Positions 29,483 to 39,517 of a stretch of DNA of 64,000 bases are shown here, piece after piece. The position numbers and the translations under genes were made by a program. The notes under the pieces are model-generated. The model did not search any database, was not told where the DNA came from, and saw nothing but the letters and a program-made list of their open reading frames with translations. This DNA is from Palsa-506 sp963836355. GTDB taxonomy: Bacteria; Actinomycetota; Actinomycetes; Streptosporangiales; Streptosporangiaceae. Location of the stretch: NCBI GenBank assembly GCA_963836355.1, contig CAWIJO010000012.1, forward strand, positions 27,974 to 91,973. The letters are read 5' to 3'. Within the stretch, counting starts at the first letter, position 1; each line of letters starts with the position of its first letter.

Positions 29483-30483
29483 CAGTCAGCAGTTCAAAGC
29501 GGAAGCGTCCGATCAGTGGACTACCTGATCGAGGAGCGGACTCAGTGAGGCAGAGCCGCTAGCCTGACAGGCCCGGAACTCGGCGACGGAGACTTCTGGC
29601 CTGAAGAACGACTTCTGAGGGTTATTCAGGCGAAGACGCCGGGCTTGTGACGAATTTCCGGTTAGCGGCGCGTCTACGTGAAAGGCGGCCTGCTTCTCGA
29701 AAGGATTGGGTTACCACACTCAGTCCCACAGAAACAGGCCGCGCATGTATCATACCACCGGATTCACCAAAGACGAGATCACCGGCCTGTGCGCACTGAT
29801 ATATGCAAACGAGGAGGACTGTGTCATCGACCCGTGGCCGCCGTCTCTCGGTCTTTACAAGTCAGTGGTTATAGCACCACCTACATGCGGAGAAACCGAG
29901 TTCAGCAGGAACTCGCAGAGACATACACGACTTCCCAGCCGACCATTAGCCGAGCTAATTCGCGGATAACTTCCCGGCTAGCGATCGCGCTTGCCCCGTT
30001 CGTACCACGGCGGAAGACCTCGACCCGGACACCCAGTACATCTACGACGGCACGCTGCTTCCTGCTGGTCGTGGCGCGGGCCGGGAGCTGTATTGGGCAA
30101 GCGAAAGACCACAGGTAAGAACGTCCAGGTTGCGTGCAATCTTTACGGCGAGCTCGCATGGATATCCGACCCGGTCGACGGAAGCCGCCACGACGCGCAT
30201 TGCATCGACGAATCATCAGTGCTCGCCGGGTTTCCCGAAGGAAGCCAGATGGGTGATAAAGGATACATCGGCAAGGGGATGGTAACGCCCATCAGGAAGC
30301 CGGAATGCCGGGATCTTCTGGACTGGGAGAAAGAATTCAGCACTCAGGTAAACAAGATTCGATACATGATCGAGCAGGTCATCGCGAATTTCAAGACCTG
30401 GGGGATTATGCACACCGATTACCGTCGCCCGATCGGCACCTTTGACACCACCATCTCAGCCGTTGTTGGGCTGCACTTCTACC

Positions 30484-32194
30484 GTAGCTATTCAGCCTGA
30501 GTGAGCTGGGGCATGCGATCAGCGGGCGGGGATCGGCTGATGGTGATGAGTCGGTGCGGCGTTGCTGTTTAGCCGGGCCGGATGGCGTCGGGCAGCCATG
30601 GGCCGTCGGTGAAGAGCTGGGTGAGTGCGTCGAGCTGGTCGATGCCCCATTTCGCTGCGGTCGACAGGTAGGACTGCACCACGGCGAAATCGGCGAGTCC
30701 TTCGAGAGTGCGCCAGCAGCCGCCTGAGGTGCGCATCTGTACCTTGACGGGGCGGACGTCGCGTTCCGCTTGATTGCTGGTGAATCCGACGGCGAGGTCG
30801 GTGGTGAATCTCAAGATCATGTCCTGGTGGTCGCGGAACCGGCGGGCGAGCCGGAGGCCGTCTTTGCCGGTCTTGCCGCGGCGGTTCTGGTTGTCGGTGA
30901 TGCCCTTGGCGACGGCGCCCTGGTACCAGGACCTGATCTGGGCGAGCGCGGCGTCGCCGAGCCCGGGTTTCCCGGCGGCGCGGGCGGCGGTGGCCTTCGC
31001 GTTCGCACGGATGAGCAGGTCGGCCATGGACCGTGCCCAGATCTGCCCGTCCGGGTCGAGCTCGTAGACGCCGCGCAGGTCGCGCAGGCCGTGGGCGCCG
31101 CACCAAGCGTGCAGGGCGTTGCTGAGGTGGGCGTATCCGGCGTAGCCGTCGCGGACGATCGTGCCGGCGTAGCCGGGGAGGATGCCGCCGGCGTCGATGT
31201 CCTCAGCGGCCCGGCCGCCGGTGTGCATGGCGGTGAGGAACTCGGTGCAGGCGACGTGCACGTAATGCAGTTTCCCGGCCGTGCGGGCGGGGGTCTCGTC
31301 AGCGTAGAGCACCGCGGCGTCGCGGAGCAGCGCCCGGACCCGGTCCATGAACGGACCCAGCCGGGCGGCGGCCTTGCCGCGGACCCCGGCCACGAACCCG
31401 GCCGAGACCTTCACCCCGGTCAGGGACGCCACCAGGGCCGCCGCCCGGCCGACCGGCAGGTAATGGGCGCAGACTGCCAGCGCCGCCCGGGCATGCACCC
31501 CCGGCCCGTACTGGACGCGGCCGGTGACATCCGCGGGCGCCAGGCCACGGTCACCGCCCCGCAGTTCCCGCATGCCCTGGCCTGCACCTGGTACTCGATC
31601 ACCTTCGGCGGCGGCGGGGGCGACGCCTCGAACACCTGCCGTTTCTGCACCGCGGTCACTTCGGCGTCACTCAGGTCCGCGCCGCAGCAGCCGCACACCT
31701 CAGGGCCGCAGATCACCGTCTCGCCGGGGTCAGCGGACTGCTTCAGCGTCGAGGACTGCGCTCCGGGCTGCCTGCCGGGACTGCGCCCGGACCGGCCCCG
31801 CAGCGACCGGTCCCTGGTCTTCTTCTTATATGGGCTATCCGAAGACGGCGGCTTCGACGACGTGGAGGAGTCCTTGGCCAGGCGCCGTTCCAGCTCCTCC
31901 ACCCGCGCCGCCAGCGCCGCCAGCTGCGCGTCCCTGGCGGCCAGCTGCGCGGCTGCCACCTCATCGCGGGCCGCGGCCGCCTCGCGCAGCGCCGCGTTCG
32001 CGGCCTCCAGCTCCGCGACCCGCGCACGCAACGCCACCTCTGCAGGCGGCGGAACGGACGGCATATCGGGCACAAGCCACCATGATCAGCACATCCGCAC
32101 CGTAATCAAGCCGGCACGCCGGGCCGACCCTGCTGAAGATCAGCCGACCCCCGTCTGAAGGCCACCCCGGAGCCCACTCAGGCTGAATAGCTAC
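30484..32194 (-). mobile_element. IS66-family insertion sequence with 8-bp target duplication
   Basis: The terminal inverted repeats are perfect for 20 bp (GTAGCTATTCAGCCTGAGTG). The 8-bp duplication CTTCTACC flanks it at 30476-30483 and 32195-32202. IS66 elements make 8-bp duplications. The element is 1711 bp, inserted into the IS5-family transposase gene, and carries only the DDE transposase gene without separate tnpA and tnpB. Confidence 0.92.
30569..32073 (-). pseudogene. IS66-family transposase, one frameshift
   Basis: The N-terminal coiled coil (LRARVAELEAANAALREAAA) is followed by the KPPSSD segment typical of IS66 transposases and by a zinc-binding part (VCGCCGADL, ACGNCG). Near 31545 the frame changes. 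The DDE part continues with VLYADETPARTAGKLHYVHV, IVRDGYAGYAHL and FTSNQAERDVRPVKVQMRTS. The catalytic residues are preserved. The two halves are each open, so a single base change would restore the gene. Confidence 0.88.
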
Positions 32195-32334
32195 CTTCTA
32201 CCGGATGGCGTGAATAAGCTTCTGGCATCAAATTTTCAGCTTAGCGTGCAGTGACTTCCCAGGCGATCCGTACGCGATTCAGCTGGATTCTCTGGTGATC
32301 TATATTCTCTAACCTGGTCTTTTGAGGAGCGCAG

Positions 32335-33195
32335 TGGATTCTGGACCATGCGCCCGATGACTGCGAGGATCTGATTCAGCGGCTGATCTACCGGGCAGAT
32401 CGGTCGTACCGCAAGGAGTTCAGCACGATCTGCTATCCGCCGGAACTCAACCGCCGACCCGGCTGGCTGGCGGCTGGCGGCCCGTACGTCAGTGTGGTGT
32501 GCGGGCAGGCTGGTTTCATTGAGAACGCAGTGTTCCTGTCGGCGGTGCAGGCAGTCGCCTCGGCCGCGCAGCTGCGCGCTATCCGGCACGCTGCCTACAC
32601 CGATATGCGGCTGTTCCGCGATCTGGGAACCGGCGGGGCCAGCACGAGGGACCGGCGCCGGATGCTGGAGCGTATCTCTGACCACCTCGGGGACCTAGAG
32701 CTAGAGCTGTCCTACAGCGTCGAAGCACCCACAGACCTGGGCCTGCTGGTCCCGTCGCTTCGCGCGGAGAGCTTCCATAACGCGCTATTCGAATCGATGG
32801 GCCTGGCCGGCAAGGCCGTCACCGCGGGGCGGATGCTCGAGCGACTGGGCGCGGCGACCACCGCCGAGCTGACCGCGATCCGTAGTATCGAGCGACGCGC
32901 CGACGATAACCGCCGGGTCCGCTACGCGGTCGCGGTCGGGTTCATCTCAGCAGTGGCCATCCCGGCCAGCCTGATCCTGGCCTACCTGGGCATCAACACC
33001 AGCCAGGTCAGCCCGGCCCGATCCATGTTCTCCAGCCGCTACCTGGGCATGTACCTGACTGTCGCCTCGGTCGTCGTGCTGGGCGCGGTGCTCTCCCTGA
33101 CTCTGTACTTCCAGCAGCGTCGCGACACCCGCCACCACCGTATCCGTGACCAGCGACCACGGTGGACCCTCGCGCCGGATGAGCCTGCGCATTAG
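32335..33195 (+). pseudogene. CorA-like membrane protein, N-terminus missing
   Basis: An open frame from 32335 follows an in-frame stop and has no good start before the GTG at 32494. The soluble part is helical (AAQLRAIRHAAYTDMRLF, LERISDHLGDLELELS). The C-terminus has two membrane segments (AVGFISAVAIPASLILAYLG and YLTVASVVVLGAVLSLTLYF) with GINT between them. This layout resembles CorA-type channels, where GMN follows the first helix. The 5' part was probably lost when the neighbouring insertion elements arrived. Confidence 0.5.
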
Positions 33196-33365
33196 CCGAT
33201 TCTTTCGCGCTGCTGCCCGGCTTCGGCTCGCGGATCTGGATGATATGCGTCCACGCTTTCGGCTAGCTGACCGAGACGCATCATGCTGCGATGACTTGCG
33301 TCGATTGGAGCGTGGAAGGCATTCAAGCTGGTGTGAGCGTCCGTAACGACATGCCGCCTGATCCG

Positions 33366-34211
33366 TTAGCTCTTCGTCGCTATGACGAGTTCGGTGTCAC
33401 CTGGCCAGTCCCAGAAGAGACCGTCTGGCGAATATTCGCGCAGCAGGTGACGCAGGCTGGACTCGAAGTCGGCTCGGCGGTTCCCGAACCATCGGGGCGC
33501 GGCGTACGACAGCGAGAAGCAGTTGGCCACAACGGCGTCGATATCTCTGATCAGGTCGGGGTGCCCAGGCGCGTAGACGGTACGCGACCCGCCGAACCGG
33601 GTCTGCGACAGGGTGTCCTCAAGGCGTGCCGGCTGGCCCTGGTTCCAGGTGGCGAGGTAATGGCGCGTGCCGTCACCGAGGTAATCGAGGATGAGCTTCC
33701 GCACCGCGGCGTGGGGAACCTCGGGGTGCCCGGGACCGGCAGGCCGCGGACGGCCGTCGTCGGCATTGTGCGAGATCAGGACCAGCGACCCACCCGGCAC
33801 GAGCAGGTCATAGACGGCCTCGGCAACCTCCAGCCCCCGAACCCGGTGAAACGACTGCCCGAAGGTGACCGCTCGCTGCGGGCCGAGGTTCAGCGCTGCG
33901 ATATCCTCCGCGACCCCCTGCAGCCAGCGCACGTTGGCCACTCCCGCCCGCTGGCAGCGCCGTTGGCCCGCCTGCAGCATGCCGGGCTCGGGATCAAGCG
34001 CCGTCACCTGGCCGAACAACCGGGCCAGGGGAAGCTCCAGGACGCCAGGTCCACAGCCCACATCGAGCAGCTGGCCGGCCCCATCAAGCGACAGCTGCCG
34101 GGCCATCGTGTCCGCCAGTTGCACGGAATACGGAGGACGCCCGACCGCGTAGTACCCGGCCGTCCCCTCAAACGCCCGGGGATCGAACGCCGATGGTGAA
34201 GGTGTTGTCAT
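33366..34211 (-). CDS. Class I SAM-dependent methyltransferase
   Basis: Motif I is LLDVGCGPGVLELPLARLFG. The acidic end of strand 2 is TALDPEPGML and motif IV lies around LGPQRAVTFGQSFH. The family resembles UbiE/type-11 methyltransferases, with a C-terminal substrate part ending LFWDWPGDTELVIATKS. The start at 34211 (MTTPSPSAF) was preferred to 34238 because relatives begin near it. The substrate is unknown. The gene is intact and stands alone between two insertion elements. Confidence 0.85.
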   Translation of the reverse strand: MTTPSPSAFDPRAFEGTAGYYAVGRPPYSVQLADTMARQLSLDGAGQLLDVGCGPGVLELPLARLFGQVTALDPEPGMLQAGQRRCQRAGVANVRWLQGVAEDIAALNLGPQRAVTFGQSFHRVRGLEVAEAVYDLLVPGGSLVLISHNADDGRPRPAGPGHPEVPHAAVRKLILDYLGDGTRHYLATWNQGQPARLEDTLSQTRFGGSRTVYAPGHPDLIRDIDAVVANCFSLSYAAPRWFGNRRADFESSLRHLLREYSPDGLFWDWPGDTELVIATKS

Positions 34212-34514
34212 GCGCACCATCCTGAAGGCATGTCTCACGTAAGGCTGCGGGCGACAAGCGAAAATACTGGATGATCTGTGCGCGTGCCGCTAAGGACCGG
34301 CGACTCACCCAAGGCGCTCGTAATCAGCGATCGGGGACCAATGCCATGTAGTTCAGCGTGATCGCTGCTGATGGTCCTGCGGCGGGACGTCCCTTGATCT
34401 GGCGGCTTCCGGTTACAGGCTGTGATTTCTGATTGGCTGCAGGCCTGGTTCCGCTGGCTGGCTGCGTGGCTGCGATCGGCGGGCGACACGCCCTTGCGGA
34501 TGCCGGTACCGGCG

Positions 34515-34571
34515 GGAGGCTCCCGGTAGAAGAGGAGGTGACTAATCAGCCTTTTCCGCCCGGGAGCCTCC
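34515..34571 (+). promoter_or_regulatory. Hairpin masking the transposase ribosome site (IS4 copy 2)
   Basis: GGAGGCTCCCGG (34515-34526) pairs perfectly with CCGGGAGCCTCC (34560-34571), just before the ATG at 34574. The right arm holds the GGGAG ribosome site. Compared with the hairpin at 12967-13019, three base pairs changed on both sides, and the loops share GGTGACTARTC. Confidence 0.7.
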
Positions 34572-34573
34572 TC

Positions 34574-36312
34574 ATGCTCTTCTACCCTGTCATGCCGCCG
34601 GATGTCACGCTCTCGTGTGCGGAAGATGCCGCGCTGGGCCTGCTGGGGCAGGCGGGCATGGTCGCGGTGCGGGTGGCGGACCTGGCCTGGCCGGCGGGCC
34701 GGGCCCGGGTAAGGACGGCCGGACGGCGCTGACCGCGGCGGCGGCGGGGAAGATCCGCACCGGGGACCGTGTGGTCTTCCTCAAGCCGGTGGCGGTCGCG
34801 GCAGCGGTGGTCCGCCGTGACGGGCGGGTGCAGGCTGGCGGGCATCCGGCGGATCACGCCCGCCTCGGCGTGGCCGAGGACAGGCTGGATGCCCTGGCCG
34901 GCCAGGCGGACGTTATCGGCCAGATCGCCGCGGGCGTCACGCTGAACGGGAAGGTCAAGGGCGCGGCGCGGCGGGCGATGACGCCGGCGCTGGCGATCCG
35001 GCTCACCCTGCTGATGACGCTCCTGCCCGACGCGGACTACGCCGAAGTGACGGGCGCCCTGCTCGGGGACCTGGCGCTGGTGCCGTGGCAGCGCCCGTAC
35101 CGGGTGCCGACCGCGACGGTTTTCTGCACCTGGCGGGACGCGCTCGGGCCCGGCCCGCTGGAGCAGCTGCGGGACCTGGTGCTGGCCGGGATCGACGCCG
35201 AGCACCGCGACCACGATTACCGGGCGGTCACGATCGGCGCCCTGGACGCCTGCTCCATCGACGGGTCGCTGACCCGGGTCCCGGACACCCCGGCGAACCG
35301 GGCCGCGTTCGGCTCGGCCTGGCACCGCCGATGACTCCTCGCCCTACCCCCAGCAGCGGGATTCTGTGGCTGTCGCACGCCTCCACCCGCGCCGCCCTGG
35401 CGGTGGTGTCCGGTCCGTCCGGCGCCGCCGCCGGCGGCGGGCGGGAGAAGGGCGAGGCCGAGCAGGCGCTGCTGGACCAGGCCCTGAAGGACTACCCGCA
35501 CCTGTTCACCCCGGGCCGGCTGTGGGTGCTCGACCGGAACTTCCCCGGCGCGCCAAGGATCAAGCGGATGCTCGCCACCGGCACCCATGTGCTGATCCGC
35601 GTCAAGGACGGCATCACGCTGCACCGGACCGGGGGCTTCCTGCCCGACGGCTCCTACCTGGCCAGCATCCGCGGCGGCGGGGTCACGCTCACCGTCCGCG
35701 TGATCGAGTACACCGTCACCGTCGCCGGGGCCGACGCCCCGGAGCTGTTCGCCCTGATCACCGACCTGCACGACCACGCCGCCTACCCGGCGCAGGTCCT
35801 CGCCGCCGCCTACCACTGGCGGTGGATAGGGTCGGAGACCTGCCTGAAGGAAGCCAAGTCCGCGATCAGCGGCGCCGGCCCGTCCACCGGCGCGATGCTC
35901 CGCTCCGCCAGCCCGGCCCTCATCGCCCAGGAGCACGCCGCCTGGATCACCGCCGTCGAGCTGACCCGCGCAGCAGCCCGCGCCGCCGCGGCGATCGCCG
36001 TCCCGGCCGGAAAGGGCAAGCGCGCCTGCGCAGCCCGTGCACCCGCGCGAGATTCCGTTTACCGCCGCACGCCGCGCGATCATCGCCACTACCCGGTCCG
36101 GCGCGGCCACCGCCAGCCTGCCCGCCGCGCTGACCGAGGCGAACCGCGACGCCATCCTGGCCGGCCTGGCCTGCCTGCGCGTAGACACCGACCGCAACCG
36201 GCACCGCGACCGGAAGACCAAGGCCCGGCCGGGCTTCCCGCCCGGCGGGCCGCGCATTCCCGTCCTCACCGCGAAAGCCGAGATCAGCATCTGCGGCCCC
36301 ATCGCCGCCTGA
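34574..36312 (+). pseudogene. IS4-family transposase, several frameshifts
   Basis: It is related to the intact transposase at 13021: MTPALAIRLTLLMTLLPDAD, DACSIDGSLTRVPDTPANRA, WVLDRNFPGAPRIK and YHWRWIGSETCLKEAKSAI, the last carrying the Y-R-E-K signature. Shifts occur near 34710, 35330, 35390 and 36040. The last part ends LTAKAEISICGPIAA at 36312. It cannot make a full transposase. Confidence 0.88.
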
Positions 36313-36877
36313 ACGCCCCATCTCCCAGTCCCCGCACCCTCAAGCACTGCCCAGCCCGCCGACCGTGGAACCGGCCGCATCCGGAGCGACAGCCGGGGCG
36401 CCAGCATGCCCGCCCGCCGCGATCACTCTCTGCCGGCCGACCCGGACGCCACCGCCCGCCAGCGCGGTCAAGACCGCGAACGCTCCGATCACGCTGAACT
36501 ACATGGCATTGCGTGCGGACCCCGCCGCCACGCCGATCCGCTGATTCTCACGCACCGTGATTGCGGAGAGCGAGTCGTCCCGCGGGCCGTGATCCTGGCT
36601 CGATCACCTCAGCCGGCTCCCGGCGCAGGCTCAGCAGAGCCACGCGACCCGGGGCTTGCTCCCCCCGCCGGCCCGGCGCAGTTCCCAGCGCCTCTCCCCC
36701 GACTGACATGACCTCGGCGCGGATCCGACTGATGCTATTGCTTCGCACCTCTTCCGGGGGCCGGGAGACGTTCTCGACCGTGAGAACCGCGAGGGACCAC
36801 CGCCACGCCCCCAACGCAATGGGCAACTTCTGCTTTGATGTCACGCTGAGCTACCGGCGGCTGGAACTGCCGCGGCG

Positions 36878-36898
36878 TGTCACGGACGGTGCGTGACA
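36878..36898 (+). promoter_or_regulatory. Inverted repeat upstream of the HTH/RHH regulator
   Basis: TGTCACG and CGTGACA are separated by seven bases, 22 bases before the ATG at 36921. It is a likely operator of the adjacent regulator. Confidence 0.5.
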
Positions 36899-36920
36899 TG
36901 TCGGGTAGTACGTTAATGGC

Positions 36921-37262
36921 ATGGCTGGTGACCGGGTTCGTGCTGGTGAGTATGCGGAGCGGGTCAACGCGGCGGCTGACCTGGCGGAGGCCGGTGTCCC
37001 GGTGGCGGAGGCGGCCCGCGTGCTGGCGAGCCGGTTCGGCTGCTCGCAGCGGCAGGCCCGCCGCTATGCGGAGCGCGCGGCGCGGGGCGGGCGGGCCGTG
37101 GCGCCGCAGGCCACGACGGTGTTCACGGTCAAGCTGCCGACGGCGCTTGCGGTCGCTGTCCGCGAGCATGCCAGGGCGTCGGGGCGGACGATCTCCGCCG
37201 TCGTTGCCCAGGCAGTGGAGGAGTTCCTGGCGCGGGGCCGCAGGGAGCATCCGCGCAGGTGA
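36921..37262 (+). CDS. Small HTH plus ribbon-helix-helix DNA-binding protein
   Basis: A 113-aa protein. Residues around 15-45 (NAAADLAEAGVPVAEAARVL, ASRFGCSQRQARRYAERAAR) look like a helix-turn-helix. Residues around 66-105 (TVFTVKLPTALAVAVREHAR, TISAVVAQAVEEFLARG) look like a CopG-type ribbon-helix-helix. It precedes the serine recombinase by about 130 bases in the same direction, inside the same inverted repeats. A role as repressor or recombination accessory factor is inference. Confidence 0.7.
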   Translation: MAGDRVRAGEYAERVNAAADLAEAGVPVAEAARVLASRFGCSQRQARRYAERAARGGRAVAPQATTVFTVKLPTALAVAVREHARASGRTISAVVAQAVEEFLARGRREHPRR

Positions 37263-37391
37263 GCGGCCGGGCCGTCGAGACGCGGTTCGTCTTCGACCGC
37301 CATGCGGCCACGGATTTGTCAGTGGCTTACGCCATCTTGGTGCCACAGCGGCGGGCCCGTATCCGGGCCGGCCAGGAAGGAAGGCCGCCCC

Positions 37392-39000
37392 GTGACGAGC
37401 GCGGCAATCTACGCCCGGGTGTCCAGCGCCCGGCAGAAGAAGGACCAGACGATCGGGTCGCAGACCGAGGCGCTGCGGGACCGCGCCGGGCAGCTGGGGG
37501 CTGAGCTGCCCGGGGAGTGGGTGTTCGAGGACGAGGGGCACTCGGGCGCGACGCTGGTCCGCCCCGCGCTGGAACGGCTGCGTGACCTGGTCGCCGGGGT
37601 CGGGGTGGATGTGGTGCTGTGCTACTCCCCGGACCGCCTCGCCCGCAAGTTCGCCTACCAGGCGCTGCTGATCGAGGAGTTCGCCCGCGCCGGGACGAAG
37701 GCGGAGTTCATCAAGGGCCCGCGCGGGGACAGCCCCGAGGACCAGCTGATGGTCCAGTTCCAGGGCATGTTCGCCGAGTACGAGAAAGCCCAGCTGATGG
37801 AGCGCTACCGGCGCGGCAAGGCCTACCGGGCCCGCGCCGGGTCGGTCAACGTCCTGGGCGGCGCCCCGTTCGGCTACCGCTACATCCGCAAGGCACCCCG
37901 AGGTCGGCGCCCGCTACGAGATCATCGGGCATCAGGCGGCGCTGGTGGCGGAGATGTTCCGCCGCTACGCCGACGACGGCGCCACTATCGCCGGGCTGAG
38001 CCGCTGGCTCACCAGCGAGAACGTCCCCACGGTCACGGGCAAGTCCCGGTGGGACCGCAGCGTGGTATGGGGATGCTGCGTAATCCCGCCTACGCGGGCC
38101 GGGCGGTGTTCGGCAAGACCAAGATCGTCCACGAGCAGCCGGGACTGAACCGGGTCGCCCGGCTGCAGGGACGCACCACGCCCCGCGCGGTCAAGGCCGT
38201 CGGCCGGGCCCGGGAGGAATGGATCGAGATCGGCGTCCCGGCCATCATCTCGGCCGAGAGGTTCGAGCGTGCCGCCCGGCGGCTGGCCGACAACAAGCGG
38301 TACGCCTCCCGCAACAGCAAGGTCCCCTCCCTGCCGCAGGGCCTGATCGCCTGCTCTGCCTGCGGATACGGCTACTACCGCAGCCATACGACCACCACCG
38401 CGGGCAAGATCTACTACTACCGGTGCCTCGGATCTGACGACTACCGCTACGAAAGCGGGCGGGTCTGCGCCAGCAAGCCGGCCCGCGCCGACTACGCCGG
38501 CACCGCCGTGTGGGACCACATCACCCGCCTGCTCGCCGACCCGGCCCTGATCCGCGCCGAAATCAGCAGGCGCCTGGAACAGGCCCGCACCAGCGACCCG
38601 GTCACCCAGCAGCGCAAACGGCTGGACCTCGCCCTCGCCAAGGCCACCAGCGCGATCACCCGGATGATCGAGGCCTTCCAGGAGCAGCTCATCACCATCG
38701 ACGAGCTGCGCGCCCGGATGCCCGCCTGCGCAGCCAGGCCGACGCCCTCGACGCCCAGCTCGCCGACCGCGACGCCTGCCTCAAGCTCGCCGGCGACCTG
38801 GAAGGCTTCCTGGCCCAGCTGCGCGGCAACACCGCCACCGCCACCGTCGAAGACCGCCAGCGGGTGCTGCGGCTGCTCGTCAAGGACGTCCTCATCGGAC
38901 CCGAGAAGATCACCATCCGGCACCGCATCCCCGCACGCGGGGACGGCGCCACCAGCCGCCAGCCCGGCACCGGAACCGATACGGAAGGTGACCAACGGGC
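37392..39000 (+). pseudogene. Large serine recombinase, three frameshifts
   Basis: The catalytic domain is complete: IYARVSSARQKKDQTIGSQT with the nucleophilic Ser, DEGHSGATLVRPALERL, YSPDRLARKFAYQALL and FAEYEKAQLMERYRRGKAYR. The recombinase domain changes frame near 37905 (YEIIGHQAALVAEMFRRYAD) and back near 38065 (LRNPAYAGRAVFGK). The zinc ribbon (LIACSACGYGYY...YYRCLG) and coiled coil follow. A third shift near 38735 precedes VEDRQRVLRLLVKDVLIGP. The GTG at 37392 was chosen because it begins the beta-1 strand of the catalytic domain. Confidence 0.88.
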
Positions 39001-39188
39001 AAGTTGCCCATTGCGTTGGGGGCGTGTGCTCAGGCAAACTGGGCAACCGTCACTGTTCATCTACTGGCTGTCGTTCCGCAAACTCCTACAGGGCGTCGCT
39101 GTTCGGCAACAGTCAGCCGTTGCTGCACCTCTTCCCGGAACAGGAACCACTCCACACGCTGATCAACTGCAAGCACAAGCAGGAATCC

Positions 39189-39232
39189 GGGCCTATCCGG
39201 GCCTATCCGCATCTGCCACTCAAATGCCACTC
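39189..39232 (+). repeat. Short tandem repeats beside the second tRNA-Thr fragment
   Basis: GGGCCTATCC occurs twice in tandem, then TGCCACTC occurs twice with 11-bp spacing (39214-39221 and 39225-39232). The latter matches the tandem motif at 19970. Proximity to the att-like repeat suggests integrase arm sites. Confidence 0.45.
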
Positions 39233-39280
39233 GCCGGGAGCAAGGTACTCGGTCCCACGTTCGAAAGATGCCCACGAGCT

Positions 39281-39324
39281 GGAGCCTCCTTACGGAATCG
39301 AACCGTAGACCTTCTCCTTACCAT
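39281..39324 (-). repeat. tRNA-Thr(GGT) 3'-half, probable integration (att) site, copy 2
   Basis: 43 of 44 bases match the copy at 28578-28621, in the same orientation, with one C-to-T change in the acceptor strand. Again only the anticodon loop to acceptor end is present. The two copies bound a 10.7-kb region. Confidence 0.75.
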
Positions 39325-39517
39325 CTATCCACGGGCTGACGCTGTAGCCATCTGCGATGACGCAGGTCAGGGAGGGCCCGCGTTGCTGTAGGCCAACTTA
39401 TGTGGTCATCACAGGCGGCCCCGGCAGCCCGGACACCGTGCCCGCGGCCGGCGCCCTGGCTCCGGTTTCCCCCACCTCCGGTCACGCCATCCAGCGGACT
39501 CGCGGAGGTCGTCGACC

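Larger units (their letters stand above)
29745..32213 (+). pseudogene. IS5-family transposase, frameshifted and split by IS66
   Basis: It starts MYHTTGFTKDEITGLCALIY, changes frame near 29870 (QELAETYTTSQPTISRANS), and resumes as KNVQVACNLYGELAWISDPV, DGSRHDAHC, MGDKGYIGKGM and YMIEQVIANFKTWGIMHTDY. These are the DDE blocks of actinobacterial IS5 transposases. At GLHFYR the gene is cut by the IS66 element. Removing that insertion and one copy of its 8-bp duplication restores GLHFYRMA and a TGA at 32211-32213. Confidence 0.85.
29619..32218 (+). mobile_element. IS5-family element, decayed and interrupted by IS66
   Basis: It carries the frameshifted transposase listed separately. The outer ends are uncertain: GGTTATTCAGGC (about 29620) and the reverse complement of the far end, GCTTATTCACGC (about 32218), share the TTATTCA core. 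No clear target duplication was found. The IS66 element at 30484-32194 splits the last codons of its transposase. Confidence 0.55.
34339..36511 (+). mobile_element. IS4-family element, second type, decayed
   Basis: The ends are perfect inverted repeats of 26 bp starting CAATGCCATGTAGTTCAGCG (34339-34364 and 36486-36511), giving 2173 bp. The end sequence resembles that of the first IS4-family element (CAAnnCCAnGTAnTT). No convincing target duplication is visible. The transposase is broken, so this is an older insertion or a relic. Confidence 0.9.
36804..39026 (+). mobile_element. Putative serine-recombinase element between perfect 26-bp inverted repeats
   Basis: The 26 bases starting CACGCCCCCAACGCAATGGG at 36804-36829 recur as an exact reverse complement at 39001-39026. 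They enclose a palindromic operator, a small HTH/ribbon-helix-helix gene and a large serine recombinase gene, 2223 bp in all. No target duplication is visible. It could be a transposon, an invertible segment, or an element whose ends are recombinase sites. Confidence 0.6.

Noticed and set aside
30770..32158. Long plus-strand frame across the IS66 element
   Set aside because: It lies antisense to the recognisable IS66 transposase and has low-complexity Gly/Val/Ala composition.
34339..36511. A target duplication for the second IS4-family element
   Set aside because: The 11 bases on either side match at only about half of the positions, no better than chance in GC-rich DNA.
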